The notes: generated from the letters alone by a model not told the origin. DNA of 23,973 nt from an uncultured Pelagibacterales bacterium (GCA_913020625.1 CAJVZX010000002.1:1-23973), one strand, 5' to 3'. Positions 15,387 to 23,413 are shown, counted from the stretch's first letter. Made by a program: numbers and translations.

Positions 15387-16127
15387 TTATTTCTTTGTAG
15401 GCTCTTTTTTGGTTTCAGGTTTTGTTTCAGCTTTAGTATCTCCTGGTTTTTTATCTTTTTCATCTAATTTTGCATCTCCTTCATCAGTTTTTGTTTCATC
15501 TTCACCTTCTCCTATAGCCTCTTCGCCTTCGGTGCCAGCTTCTTCAGCTGGTTTTTCTGGCTCAACAACAACAGTTGGTGCGGCAACAGTTGCAACAACA
15601 AAATCTCTTCCCTGAATAGTAGGCACAACATTTGTTGGAAGTTCAATTGATGAAATTTTAATGCTGGTTCCTATTTCAGTATTTTCTAAATCAACAATAA
15701 GTTCTGTTGGTATATTTTCAGTTGGACATCTTAATTCAACTTTTCTTCTTACAATATTTAATACTCCTCCTTTTTTTAATCCAGGCGATTTATCATTATT
15801 AATAAATTTAACAGGAATTTCCAAGATTATACTCATTCCTTTAACTATTCTTAAAAAGTCAATATGCAAAGGTTCATCAGTTACAGGATCAAAACTTATT
15901 TCTCTTGGCAAAACTTTCTCTTCTTTTCCATTAATTTCTAAACTCATTTTATTTGACAAAAAATTTTCTGAATTAATAAGATTTTTTATTATTTTTTTGT
16001 TGATATAAATTTTTTGATTTTTTTCTGTCCCACCATATATAATGCAGGGTATAAATCCTTTTGCTCTGAGGCTATTGATTTCACCTCTAGTTTTAGTTTC
16101 TCTTATTGTAGCACTTAAAGAAGTCAT
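15387..16127 (-). CDS. rplY: 50S ribosomal protein L25/general stress protein Ctc, with charged tail
   Basis: 246-residue CTC-type L25 that binds 5S rRNA. The N-terminal L25 domain (about 1-90) contains LRAKGFIPCIIYGG and ISFDPVTDEPLHIDFLRI. The second, beta-rich TL5/CTC domain (about 95-185) contains GGVLNIVRRKVELRCPTENIP. From about residue 188 the protein changes to a low-complexity tail: first rich in Pro, Glu and Ala, then alternating Asp/Glu/Lys and finishing Lys-rich. Such tails occur in other long alphaproteobacterial L25 proteins, but the length and charge here are notable for a streamlined genome. A 60-bp gap separates it from prs upstream, in which I see no signal. Pth follows 23 bp downstream. 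Confidence 0.93.
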   Translation of the reverse strand: MTSLSATIRETKTRGEINSLRAKGFIPCIIYGGTEKNQKIYINKKIIKNLINSENFLSNKMSLEINGKEEKVLPREISFDPVTDEPLHIDFLRIVKGMSIILEIPVKFINNDKSPGLKKGGVLNIVRRKVELRCPTENIPTELIVDLENTEIGTSIKISSIELPTNVVPTIQGRDFVVATVAAPTVVVEPEKPAEEAGTEGEEAIGEGEDETKTDEGDAKLDEKDKKPGDTKAETKPETKKEPTKK

Positions 16128-16187
16128 AAATGTATAAATTTTTTAAAAAATGGGTTTTAACTTATCAAATGAAATAACTCAAGAAAA

Positions 16188-17120
16188 TTATTTAAAAAGA
16201 TCGGAAACAGAAGTTGAATTCGAAATACGTTTAATTGCCTCTGCCATCAAATTAGATATTGATAATACAACTATTTTTGATGATTTTTTGATTTTGTTAG
16301 AGTTATCAATGGTATCTGTTAAAATTAATTTTTTAATTTTTGAATTATTTATTTGTTCAACTGCATTACCACTCAAAACACCGTGAGTAACATAAACATA
16401 AACATCCTTGGCACCTTTTTCTTTTAAGGCTTTGGCCGCGTTTACAATTGTTCCACCTGAATCAATTATGTCGTCAACTAACAAACAGTTTTTCCCTTTA
16501 ACATTTCCGATTATATTCATAACTTGAGATTTTCCAGGAGCAGGTCTTCTTTTGTCAACAATTGCTAATCCAACATTTAATTTTTGTCCTAAGGCTCTAG
16601 CTCTTTCAACTCCACCAACATCAGGAGCAACACAAATTATATTTTTATTTGAAATATATTTTTTAATATGTTTTGAAAAAATTGGAGTAGAAAAAAGATT
16701 ATCAACAGGAATATCAAAAAATCCTTGAATTTGTCCAGCATGCAAATCTACTGTTACAATTCTATGGGCTCCTGCATTAGTAATTAAATTTGAAACTAAT
16801 TTTGCAGAAATTGCAGTTCTTGGAACAACCTTTCTGTCTTGTCTCGCATATCCAAAATAAGGTATTACGGCAGTTATATTTTTTGCAGATGATCTTCTTA
16901 AAGCATCTATACAAATTAGCAATTCCATTAAATTATCATTTGCGGGTGTAGATATTGATTGAATAACAAATATACTATTGCCTCTTATATTTTCATTAAT
17001 TTCAACATAGATTTCTCCATCCGCAAATCTTTTAATATTTGAGTTAACTAATTTTAGTTTTAAATTTTGAGCGATTTTCTTGCTTAACTCTAAATTTCCT
17101 GTACCTGAAAGTAATTTCAT
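16188..17120 (-). CDS. prs: Ribose-phosphate pyrophosphokinase (PRPP synthetase)
   Basis: 310-residue enzyme making PRPP from ribose-5-phosphate and ATP for purine, pyrimidine, NAD, His and Trp synthesis. Diagnostic blocks are RFADGEIYVEINENIRG, IPYFGYARQDRK (ATP loop), TVDLHAGQIQGFFDIPVDNL (Mg site), DVGGVERARALG, the catalytic flexible loop VDKRRPAPGKSQV, and the PRPP-binding loop LLVDDIIDSGGT. Length is typical (315 in E. coli). It is 16 bp after pgeF and followed by rplY after 60 bp; prs-rplY-pth-ychF is a common conserved string. Confidence 0.97.
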   Translation of the reverse strand: MKLLSGTGNLELSKKIAQNLKLKLVNSNIKRFADGEIYVEINENIRGNSIFVIQSISTPANDNLMELLICIDALRRSSAKNITAVIPYFGYARQDRKVVPRTAISAKLVSNLITNAGAHRIVTVDLHAGQIQGFFDIPVDNLFSTPIFSKHIKKYISNKNIICVAPDVGGVERARALGQKLNVGLAIVDKRRPAPGKSQVMNIIGNVKGKNCLLVDDIIDSGGTIVNAAKALKEKGAKDVYVYVTHGVLSGNAVEQINNSKIKKLILTDTIDNSNKIKKSSKIVVLSISNLMAEAIKRISNSTSVSDLFK

Positions 17121-17136
17121 GAATTATTGTGAATGC

Positions 17137-17895
17137 TTAATTAATCATAATTACAGAAATATTTCTACCATAATCTGAATGATTATCAAATAAGGATCTT
17201 CTGCGACTAAAAAAGTTCTTTTTATCTTGAAATGTATTGCGATTAATATGCTTAATGTTTTTAATATGGTTTAGCTTAAACTGATATTCAACATATTTTC
17301 TTAAGTTAAAAAAGTACTTATGATTCTTTTTATTAAAAAAAATTTTATTAATTTTACTTTTATGTAGAAATTTATCAAAAAATTTTGACCCAACTTCATA
17401 ATTTTTCTGAGATATACAAGGACCAATTGCTATTATTAAATTTTTTTTTTGAGATCCTAACTTTAGCAATTTTTTTAGAGTATTTTGAATTATCCCTTTA
17501 TAAACTCCCCTCCATCCAGAATGAATAGCTCCGACTATACCTTTAATAGGATCATAAATTAAGACTGGAACACAATCAGCAGTAAGTATACCGATGCAAA
17601 TTTTTTTTTTGCTTGTCAAAATAGCATCACAAATTATTTTTTTTTTAATTTTTGAATTTTTTCCAATATATAAAACTTTGTTACTATGAACTTGTCTCAT
17701 AGTTACAATATTTTTATATTTACATCCTATTTTTTTCGAAACTATACGTAAGTTTTTTATGACATTTATTTTTTTATCTCCGGAGCCTATTCCACAATTT
17801 AAACTTTTATAAAAATTTTTAGAAACACCATTTTTCTTAGAAAAGAAACAGTGACTAATTTTAGATTTTTTTATTAAATTTTCAGAAAAAAACAT
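17137..17895 (-). CDS. pgeF: PgeF/YfiH family protein (laccase-domain, peptidoglycan editing factor)
   Basis: 252-residue protein of the YfiH/LACC1 family. Characteristic features are HCFFSKKNGVSKNFYKSLNCG at the N-terminus, MRQVHSNKV (metal-binding His), GILTADCVPVLIYD (metal-binding Cys), AIHSGWRGVYKGI (second His) and IAIGPCISQKNYEVG. Members act as purine nucleoside phosphorylase/adenosine deaminase-like enzymes in some studies and in peptidoglycan editing in E. coli; which applies here is open. The gene begins directly after the midA stop with no gap. It contains a run of 10 T on the plus strand (17441-17450), i.e. a poly-A tract in the coding strand. Confidence 0.88.
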   Translation of the reverse strand: MFFSENLIKKSKISHCFFSKKNGVSKNFYKSLNCGIGSGDKKINVIKNLRIVSKKIGCKYKNIVTMRQVHSNKVLYIGKNSKIKKKIICDAILTSKKKICIGILTADCVPVLIYDPIKGIVGAIHSGWRGVYKGIIQNTLKKLLKLGSQKKNLIIAIGPCISQKNYEVGSKFFDKFLHKSKINKIFFNKKNHKYFFNLRKYVEYQFKLNHIKNIKHINRNTFQDKKNFFSRRRSLFDNHSDYGRNISVIMIN

Positions 17896-18960
17896 TTAAA
17901 TAAAACCTAAATTAAATTTGATTCCTTTTTTTTTAAAAAAAAATACTTTAAAGAGATTACCCATTTCATTAGGATGTATAAGTCTTTTAAGACGATAAAA
18001 AATTTCAGATTTTTCTTTAAAATTTTTATTTGATGACAAAATATTTGCCCTCTCAATAATACCCATTCTTTTTAAAAACTCACCTTGAGTTACAATTGTC
18101 TCACTTTTTAAGTTAAGTTTTGTAGTTAATTTATGAAAAAATGAAAAATTTATTAAATGTGTAATATCTTGATATCCTGGATTTGATAATAAATTCGAGT
18201 AAGAATGATTGCTAATTGACTGAAGTGAATTAAACATTTTTTTTTTGGTATATCCATAATCAAAACAAATTAATCCACCGTTATTTTTTTTTAATATTTT
18301 AGATATTTTTTTTATAAATTTAATAGCCTCAAATGAAAATTCTATAAATTTTTGATTTTTAGCTACATCAAAATTACAGACTTTTTTAAAATTTGGTAAC
18401 TTTACTTTTACATTATTAAATTTAAGTTTATTTGAACTATCTAATCGAATATATCTTTCAAACCACTGTTTATTTTTTAATATATATTGCTTAACGGGCA
18501 ATGAATCAAAAAATTCATTTGCTATAATTATTATTGGTTCTTTACCAACTTCTGATAATCTTGATATCCATTTTACTTTATTTGAGATTATTTTTTTTTT
18601 TTGTATTTTAATTAAATATTCGCTCTTTTCTAATAATTTTAAATTGTATGCTTTATCAAATTTTTTGAAGTTACAGAAAGTTTTTATTAAACCCAAAGAA
18701 AGCGATCCATCTCCGGGTCCTATTTCTACAATGGTTACTTTTTTGGGACACCCTAATTTTTTCCAAAAGGAAATACACCAGATAGCTAACATTTCGGAAA
18801 ATAAAATTGAAATATTAGGGGAAGTAATAAAATCTCCGTCAGTTCCAATTGGATTTTTTTTCATATAAAATCCATATTCTAAATCATACAATGCCTTGTT
18901 AATAAAATTGTCTAGAGATATGTTTTTATTATTTTCAAATATTTTAGAATTAAAGTTCAT
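17896..18960 (-). CDS. MidA/NDUFAF7-family SAM-dependent protein methyltransferase
   Basis: 354-residue class I methyltransferase of the DUF185 (MidA/NDUFAF7) family. The N-terminal block is FINKALYDLEYGFYMKKNPIG followed by DGDFITSPNISILFSEM, both hallmarks of the family. The SAM-binding motif I is IVEIGPGDGSLSLGL, and later blocks are IIIANEFFDSLPVKQY and GLICFDYGY. Mitochondrial NDUFAF7 methylates an arginine of the complex I subunit NDUFS2; a similar complex I role is expected but not shown for bacterial homologues. The start overlaps the lgt stop by 11 bp and pgeF follows immediately, so lgt-midA-pgeF is a tight unit also seen in other alphaproteobacteria. A 12-T run at 18591-18602 (poly-A in the coding strand) encodes Lys residues. 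Confidence 0.88.
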   Translation of the reverse strand: MNFNSKIFENNKNISLDNFINKALYDLEYGFYMKKNPIGTDGDFITSPNISILFSEMLAIWCISFWKKLGCPKKVTIVEIGPGDGSLSLGLIKTFCNFKKFDKAYNLKLLEKSEYLIKIQKKKIISNKVKWISRLSEVGKEPIIIIANEFFDSLPVKQYILKNKQWFERYIRLDSSNKLKFNNVKVKLPNFKKVCNFDVAKNQKFIEFSFEAIKFIKKISKILKKNNGGLICFDYGYTKKKMFNSLQSISNHSYSNLLSNPGYQDITHLINFSFFHKLTTKLNLKSETIVTQGEFLKRMGIIERANILSSNKNFKEKSEIFYRLKRLIHPNEMGNLFKVFFFKKKGIKFNLGFI

Positions 18961-19759
18961 TTTTTTTATCTACTAAAAGTGAAATTAATATTAATCCACA
19001 AAAAAACATTATTAAGCTTAATACCTGTCCCATAGTAGTACCCAAATACAAATATCCTATCTGGATATCAGGTTCTCTAAAAAATTCTGATAAAAATCTA
19101 AATAAAGAATAAAAAGTTAAAAATAATCCAGAAATGAGTCCATGTTTAAAAATTAATTTTTTTCTAAAGGCAAAGAAATTTAATAATAAAAACAATAAAA
19201 ATCCTTCCAAAAAAGCTTCATAAATTTGAGAAGGATGTCTAACAATATTATCAACATTTGAAAAAATTATACCCCAAGGTGCATCAGTTACTTTTCCATA
19301 TAATTCTGAGTTAATAAAATTGGCAATTCTTCCAAAAAAAAGTCCAATTGGGGTGACAACGGAAATGATATCTAAAAAATAAAATATATTAATACTTTTT
19401 TTTTTAGAAAAGATTAATGTAGAAAATATGACTCCGAGCAGTCCACCATGAAAAGACATACCTCCCTCCCAAATAAAAAAAATTTTAATTAAATTTTCTG
19501 AGTAATATTCAAGATTGTAAATGAATACATATCCCAAACGTCCACCCAATATAATTCCCAAAACCAAATAGGGAATTAGATCATCAAAGTCTTTTGAATT
19601 TAATGTTTGAAAGTTATTATTGTTATATTTTAATCTGTTTATTATTTTTTTAGCATAGTACCAACCTAACAATATTCCAAATATATAAGCCAAGGAATAC
19701 CAGCGTATTTCAAATATAAAAAAATTAAATGCTACGGGATTAATATTATGGATTAACAT
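18950..19759 (-). CDS. lgt: Prolipoprotein diacylglyceryl transferase
   Basis: 269-residue inner-membrane enzyme that adds diacylglycerol to the lipobox Cys of prolipoproteins. Conserved features are the N-terminal FEIRWYSLAYIFGILLGWYY, GGRLGYVFIYN, WEGGMSFHGGLLGV (conserved HGG), the Lgt signature GLFFGRIANFINSELYGKVT, and RHPSQIYEAFLEG. About seven hydrophobic helices are visible. Length is close to typical (about 290 in E. coli). It is first in the minus-strand run lgt-midA-pgeF-prs-rplY-pth-ychF and diverges from ubiK across 51 bp of nearly pure A/T, which must hold both promoters; no box is convincing there. Confidence 0.95.
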   Translation of the reverse strand: MLIHNINPVAFNFFIFEIRWYSLAYIFGILLGWYYAKKIINRLKYNNNNFQTLNSKDFDDLIPYLVLGIILGGRLGYVFIYNLEYYSENLIKIFFIWEGGMSFHGGLLGVIFSTLIFSKKKSINIFYFLDIISVVTPIGLFFGRIANFINSELYGKVTDAPWGIIFSNVDNIVRHPSQIYEAFLEGFLLFLLLNFFAFRKKLIFKHGLISGLFLTFYSLFRFLSEFFREPDIQIGYLYLGTTMGQVLSLIMFFCGLILISLLVDKKNEL

Positions 19760-19810
19760 AAAAAAATTAAATATATTTTATAAGTTAAATTATATAAACT
19801 AAAAGAACAT

Positions 19811-20059
19811 ATGTCTAAATCAAAAATTTTAATAGACAAGGTAGCAAAACTAATTGAACAAGGCATGATTACCTCAAAGGATTTAGGTGATGAAATCAAG
19901 AATATTTTAAAATTTAAACAAGATGAAATTATAAATAAATTAAATTTTGTGTCAAAAGATGAATTTGAAATTCAAAAAAAAAGATTAGATAAGATTGAAA
20001 AAAAACTTAACGAAGTATTAAAAAAAAAAATAAAACCTAAGAAGGCAAAGAAATCTTAA
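19811..20059 (+). CDS. ubiK: UbiK-family ubiquinone biosynthesis accessory factor (YqiC/BMFP)
   Basis: 82-residue small protein. The N-terminal half (KILIDKVAKLIEQGMITSKD then a helix) and the C-terminal helix with heptad-like spacing (EFEIQKKRLDKIEKKLNEVL) fit the BMFP/UbiK pattern of an amphipathic region plus a trimeric coiled coil. The last 11 residues are almost all Lys, Pro and Ala. UbiK binds lipids and supports the hydroxylation steps of aerobic ubiquinone synthesis through UbiJ in E. coli; UbiJ is not in this window. Divergence from lgt is conserved in alphaproteobacteria. The 3' end overlaps the convergent histidine kinase gene by 23 bp. Confidence 0.82.
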   Translation: MSKSKILIDKVAKLIEQGMITSKDLGDEIKNILKFKQDEIINKLNFVSKDEFEIQKKRLDKIEKKLNEVLKKKIKPKKAKKS

Positions 20060-21353
20060 CTCTTAGACCATTATTTGGGCTATTTTCTAGAGAGATTTTT
20101 CCTCCATGTGATTTAATTATATCTGAGGCAATAGACAGTCCTAGACCAACACTTGATTTTGCTTCATTCCTACTTTTATCAATTTTATAAAAAGGTTTAA
20201 AAACATTTATTTTTTCTTTTTTTTCAATACCGGGCCCATTATCATCAACAAAAATATGAATATTGTTCATAGATTTATTTAATCCAATATCAACTTTGTT
20301 TCCATACTTTAATGCATTATCAATTAAATTATTTATACATCTTCTTAATGAGTTAATTCTTCCATCAAAATATATTTTTTCTTCATCATGAAACTCTATT
20401 TTATTGTTATTATATTTTCTTATTATGTCTTTTAGAAATTCATTTATTTGAAAAGTTTCAGTATTTTCATTAAATTGAGATTTTGAAAATTGTAAATATT
20501 CATTTAACATTTTTTCCATTTCATCAATATCATCGGACATTTTTTTTGAAATTGTTTTATCTTTTAAAAAAGTTAGTTGTAATTTTAATCTTGTTAAGGG
20601 TGTTCTTAGATCATGGCTAATCCCAGATAACATTTCAGATCTTTGTGTTAATTGTTTAGTAATTCTTTTTCTCATTCTGTCAAATTCATATGCGGCCATA
20701 CGTATTTCAAGTGCACCGGAGGGTCTAAATTCTTCAACAAATTCACCTTTGCCAAATTTTTCTGCAGCTTTAGCAAGATTTACAATTGGTCTAGTTTGAT
20801 TTTTCAGAAATAGCATAGCAATAAATATTAATAAAAATGCTGGAAGTGTTATCCATAAAGCAAAAATTCTTGCAGAAGAATTTGTAACTCTTGTTTTAGG
20901 TATTAAAAATTGTAAAATTCCGTTTTTATAATCTATTTTTAAAACAATTTTTTCTTTATAAGATGTGGCATCAAACCAATAGTTACTAAATTTTTTTTTG
21001 AGCTCTCTTCTTAGTGTTCTGTCTATCGGACTATACCATCTTTTATCATGAAAAACTGGAACAGTTTCATTTTCTACATATTTAATAATTAATTCAAAAT
21101 TCTGATAATAAAGATCTGTTAATTTTTGTTTGTTATAATCTTTTTCATTTTTATAAGCTTCCACAAATGTATAAACTTCACTAACCAAAGATTTGGTCAT
21201 ACCTTTGTTTGTTTTAATCCAAAGGCTATCAAAAAATACAACACTTATTGTGATTTGAAGAATTATTATTGGTGCAGCAACAATTATTAATGATCTATAA
21301 AATAATCTTTTTGGAAGAATATTTTTGATAAATTTATTCAATCCATAAAACAT
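20037..21353 (-). CDS. EnvZ-like membrane sensor histidine kinase
   Basis: 438-residue orthodox sensor kinase. TM1 is about 21-41, a periplasmic sensor region about 43-160 is Tyr/Lys-rich without a recognised domain, TM2 is about 161-183, and a HAMP linker covers about 184-238 (QTRPIVNLAKAAEKFGKGE). The dimerisation/phosphoacceptor motif is SGISHDLRTPLTRLK (H247). The ATP-binding domain has N box NNLIDNALKYG (N346), G1 VDDNGPGI and G2 SVGLGLSIASDIIKSHGG. The gene overlaps the response-regulator gene by 20 bp, so both belong to one operon with the MarR gene. The signal is unknown. Its 3' end overlaps ubiK on the opposite strand. Confidence 0.92.
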   Translation of the reverse strand: MFYGLNKFIKNILPKRLFYRSLIIVAAPIIILQITISVVFFDSLWIKTNKGMTKSLVSEVYTFVEAYKNEKDYNKQKLTDLYYQNFELIIKYVENETVPVFHDKRWYSPIDRTLRRELKKKFSNYWFDATSYKEKIVLKIDYKNGILQFLIPKTRVTNSSARIFALWITLPAFLLIFIAMLFLKNQTRPIVNLAKAAEKFGKGEFVEEFRPSGALEIRMAAYEFDRMRKRITKQLTQRSEMLSGISHDLRTPLTRLKLQLTFLKDKTISKKMSDDIDEMEKMLNEYLQFSKSQFNENTETFQINEFLKDIIRKYNNNKIEFHDEEKIYFDGRINSLRRCINNLIDNALKYGNKVDIGLNKSMNNIHIFVDDNGPGIEKKEKINVFKPFYKIDKSRNEAKSSVGLGLSIASDIIKSHGGKISLENSPNNGLRVKISLPS

Positions 21354-22011
21354 ATCCAGTTCCCCTTATAGTTTGTAAATATTTTGGATTCTTAGAATCC
21401 ATTTCTATTTTTTTTCTTAATCTGGTTATAATTACATCTATAGATCTTTCTTTATCAATATTAATTAATTTACCTATTTCATCTCTTGAAAAAATTTGTC
21501 CTGGAGAATTAATCATTTTTTCTAAAATTAACTTTTCAGTATTATTAATTTTGTATGATTTATCTTTTTTTTCTATAATAAGTTTATTTAAGTCAAGAAT
21601 AGATAGGCCAATTTTAAGTTTTTCTGTTTTCTTTTTTTTTATAGTTTTAGCTAAAATATTTTTAATTCTTAAAAGTAGCTCTTTAGGCTCAAAAGGTTTA
21701 CCCAAGTAATCATCCGCTCCACGTTCAAGACCTTCAACTCTTTCATCTGTTTCACCTTTTGCAGTTAAAAGTATTATAGGTACTTTATTTTCTTTCTTTA
21801 ATTCACCCGTAAGTTCGAGTCCACTTTTTTTTGGCATCATAATATCAAGAACAATTAAATCAAATTTAATAAGATCAATTTTATTTTTAGCATCAAACGC
21901 ATCTTTTGCAGTTGTAACAAGATAATTATTGTCCTGTAAATATTGTTTTACTAAAATTCTTATTCTATCATCATCATCTACAATCAAGATGTGTGCTAAA
22001 AATTTATCCAT
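21334..22011 (-). CDS. petR: OmpR/PhoB-type response regulator (PetR-like)
   Basis: 225-residue regulator. The receiver domain (about 1-120) has the acidic pocket ILIVDDDD (D12-D15), phosphoacceptor D56 in VLDIMMP, switch Thr83 in LLTAKGE and Lys105 in LGKPFEP. The C-terminal winged helix (about 130-225) ends with DVIITRLRKKIEMDSK and YLQTIRGTGYVLW, the recognition helix and wing of the OmpR class. The MarR - OmpR - kinase order next to a branched-chain aminotransferase matches the alphaproteobacterial PetP-PetR locus; in Rhodobacter capsulatus petR is reported as necessary for expression/growth linked to the bc1 genes. The symbol rests on this context rather than on an alignment. Overlaps the MarR gene by 8 bp and the kinase by 20 bp. 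Confidence 0.88.
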   Translation of the reverse strand: MDKFLAHILIVDDDDRIRILVKQYLQDNNYLVTTAKDAFDAKNKIDLIKFDLIVLDIMMPKKSGLELTGELKKENKVPIILLTAKGETDERVEGLERGADDYLGKPFEPKELLLRIKNILAKTIKKKKTEKLKIGLSILDLNKLIIEKKDKSYKINNTEKLILEKMINSPGQIFSRDEIGKLINIDKERSIDVIITRLRKKIEMDSKNPKYLQTIRGTGYVLWIE

Positions 22012-22441
22012 TAATAATTTTTTGTATTACTTCATTAAAATTTAAAACTGCATTTGAATTTGAATTTTTTAAGGCTTTATAAATTCTTTTTTTTTGTTCA
22101 TAGAAGATTTCATTGGATAAAATTTTGCCTTTAGCACTTAAGTAAACATGTTTGTGTCGAGAGTCTTCTTGACCTTTTTTATAAATTATTACATTATTTT
22201 TGTATAATTCTTGCAAGACTCTATTAAGACTTTGTTTTGTAATTTTTAATTTTAATATAAGTTCGGTTATTGTTAGACCCTCGTATTTAGATATTAAATG
22301 CAAGGCTTTAAGATGTGCTATACCAAAAGAATGTTTATTTAGTATTTTTTTTGGATCAGCAAAAGTTTCTCTATAAGCATAAAAAAGCTTTTCAATAAAA
22401 TCTTTTATTTGTGCATCCTTTAAATATAAAAGTTTGTTCAT
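22004..22441 (-). CDS. petP: MarR-family transcriptional regulator (PetP-like)
   Basis: 145-residue winged-helix regulator of the MarR family. An N-terminal helical dimerisation part is followed by the HTH LTITELILKLKITKQSLNRV and the wing GQEDSRHKHVYLSAKG, where the D-x-R of the wing is the family mark; a C-terminal helix closes the dimer interface. It is first in the operon with the response regulator and the kinase, and diverges from ilvE across 84 bp. That gap carries a 7-bp inverted repeat (22459-22477) over the ilvE -35 box, a reasonable candidate for its own operator. The PetP assignment is by context. The ligand is unknown. Confidence 0.87.
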   Translation of the reverse strand: MNKLLYLKDAQIKDFIEKLFYAYRETFADPKKILNKHSFGIAHLKALHLISKYEGLTITELILKLKITKQSLNRVLQELYKNNVIIYKKGQEDSRHKHVYLSAKGKILSNEIFYEQKKRIYKALKNSNSNAVLNFNEVIQKIING

Positions 22442-22458
22442 AAAATTTATTTGGTAAG

Positions 22459-22492
22459 ATATATTGACATAATATATTAAGATAGATAGTTT
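22459..22492 (+). promoter_or_regulatory. Candidate ilvE promoter with overlapping dyad (possible MarR operator)
   Basis: A perfect sigma-70 -35 hexamer TTGACA at 22464-22469 is followed after 17 bp by a weak -10 candidate TAGTTT (22487-22492), 34 bp before the ilvE ATG. The -35 lies inside an inverted repeat, ATATATT (22459-22465) and AATATAT (22471-22477) around a 5-bp centre GACAT. MarR proteins usually bind imperfect dyads of about this size in divergent gaps, so this may be the PetP-like operator. In so AT-rich a genome a 7-bp A/T dyad can also arise by chance. Confidence 0.4.
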
Positions 22493-22525
22493 TTTGAAGA
22501 AAATTAATCTATAAAGTTAAATAAT

Positions 22526-23413
22526 ATGGAACAAATCCCTTTTGATAAAAGAACAGGAAAAATTTGGTTTAATAATGAGTTAGTTGATTGGTCCAGCGCT
22601 AAAGTACATGTGTTAAACCATGGATTACACTATGCAAGCTGTGTATTTGAAGGTGAGCGTGTTTATGATGGAAACATTTTTAAACTATCAGAACATACTG
22701 AACGTCTTTTTCATTCAGCAAAAAGGATGGAAATTAAAATTCCATATTCTCAAAGCGAAATCAATCAAGCATGTAATCAAATTGTTTCAGTGCAAAATGT
22801 AGAAAATGGTTATGTACGACCAGTTGTATGGAGAGGAAGCGAGATGATGGCAATATCAGCTCAAAAAAATAAAACAAATGTTGCAATTGCAACTTGGGAA
22901 TGGGGTTCTTATTTTGATCCCAAACTTAAACTAAAAGGAATTAAACTTAATATTTCAAAATGGAAAAGGCCAAATCCAAATTCTGTGCCCTGGGATACTA
23001 AAGCGTCAGGTCTTTATATGATTTGCACTTTATCCAAACATGAAGCTGAAAGTCAAGGTTTTACAGATTCCTTAATGCTTGATCATGAAGGCAATATTGC
23101 TGAAGCTACAGGGGCAAACATTTTTTTTAAAGATAAAGAAGGAAGTTTGCATACACCAATACCAGATTCTTTTTTAGATGGTATTACAAGAAGATGTGTA
23201 ATTGATTTAGCAAAATCTAAAAAAATAAAAGTTATAGAGAGAAAAATCAAACCAACAGAAATGTCCAACTTTGTTGGATGCTTCTTGACAGGTACTGCAG
23301 CCGAAATTACACCCGTGTCTCAAATAGATAAATTTAATTTTAGTGTATGTAATATAATTGTCGATTTATCAGAAAGTTATCAATTACTTGTTAGAAAAAA
23401 AAACGCAGCTTAG
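22526..23413 (+). CDS. ilvE: Branched-chain amino acid aminotransferase
   Basis: 295-residue fold-type IV PLP aminotransferase that makes Leu, Ile and Val from their keto acids. N-terminal blocks are FNNELVDWSSAKVHVLNHGL and YASCVFEGERVYDG; the PLP Lys is in SVPWDTKASGLYM (K159), and the PLP-pyridine Glu is in EATGANIFF (E193). The C-terminal FLTGTAAEITPV is the phosphate-binding signature of the class. D-amino acid aminotransferase and ADC lyase share the fold, but the branched-chain motifs fit best. It diverges from the PetP-like gene with a good -35 box upstream. Its TAG interlocks with the TAA of convergent pgsA in a 4-bp TTAG. Confidence 0.94.
   Translation: MEQIPFDKRTGKIWFNNELVDWSSAKVHVLNHGLHYASCVFEGERVYDGNIFKLSEHTERLFHSAKRMEIKIPYSQSEINQACNQIVSVQNVENGYVRPVVWRGSEMMAISAQKNKTNVAIATWEWGSYFDPKLKLKGIKLNISKWKRPNPNSVPWDTKASGLYMICTLSKHEAESQGFTDSLMLDHEGNIAEATGANIFFKDKEGSLHTPIPDSFLDGITRRCVIDLAKSKKIKVIERKIKPTEMSNFVGCFLTGTAAEITPVSQIDKFNFSVCNIIVDLSESYQLLVRKKNAA

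Noticed and set aside
15376..15615. Plus-strand open frame rich in Ser, Ala and Val opposite the rplY tail
   Set aside because: It is the reverse reading of the low-complexity L25 tail; the minus-strand protein has two recognisable domains, whereas this frame has none and begins over the rplY stop region.
16128..16187. Regulatory leader or terminator between prs and rplY
   Set aside because: The 60-bp gap shows only trivial A/T self-complementarity and no stem with GC pairs.
16150..16386. Plus-strand open frame over the 3' end of prs
   Set aside because: Antisense to the conserved prs C-terminus with no recognisable domain.
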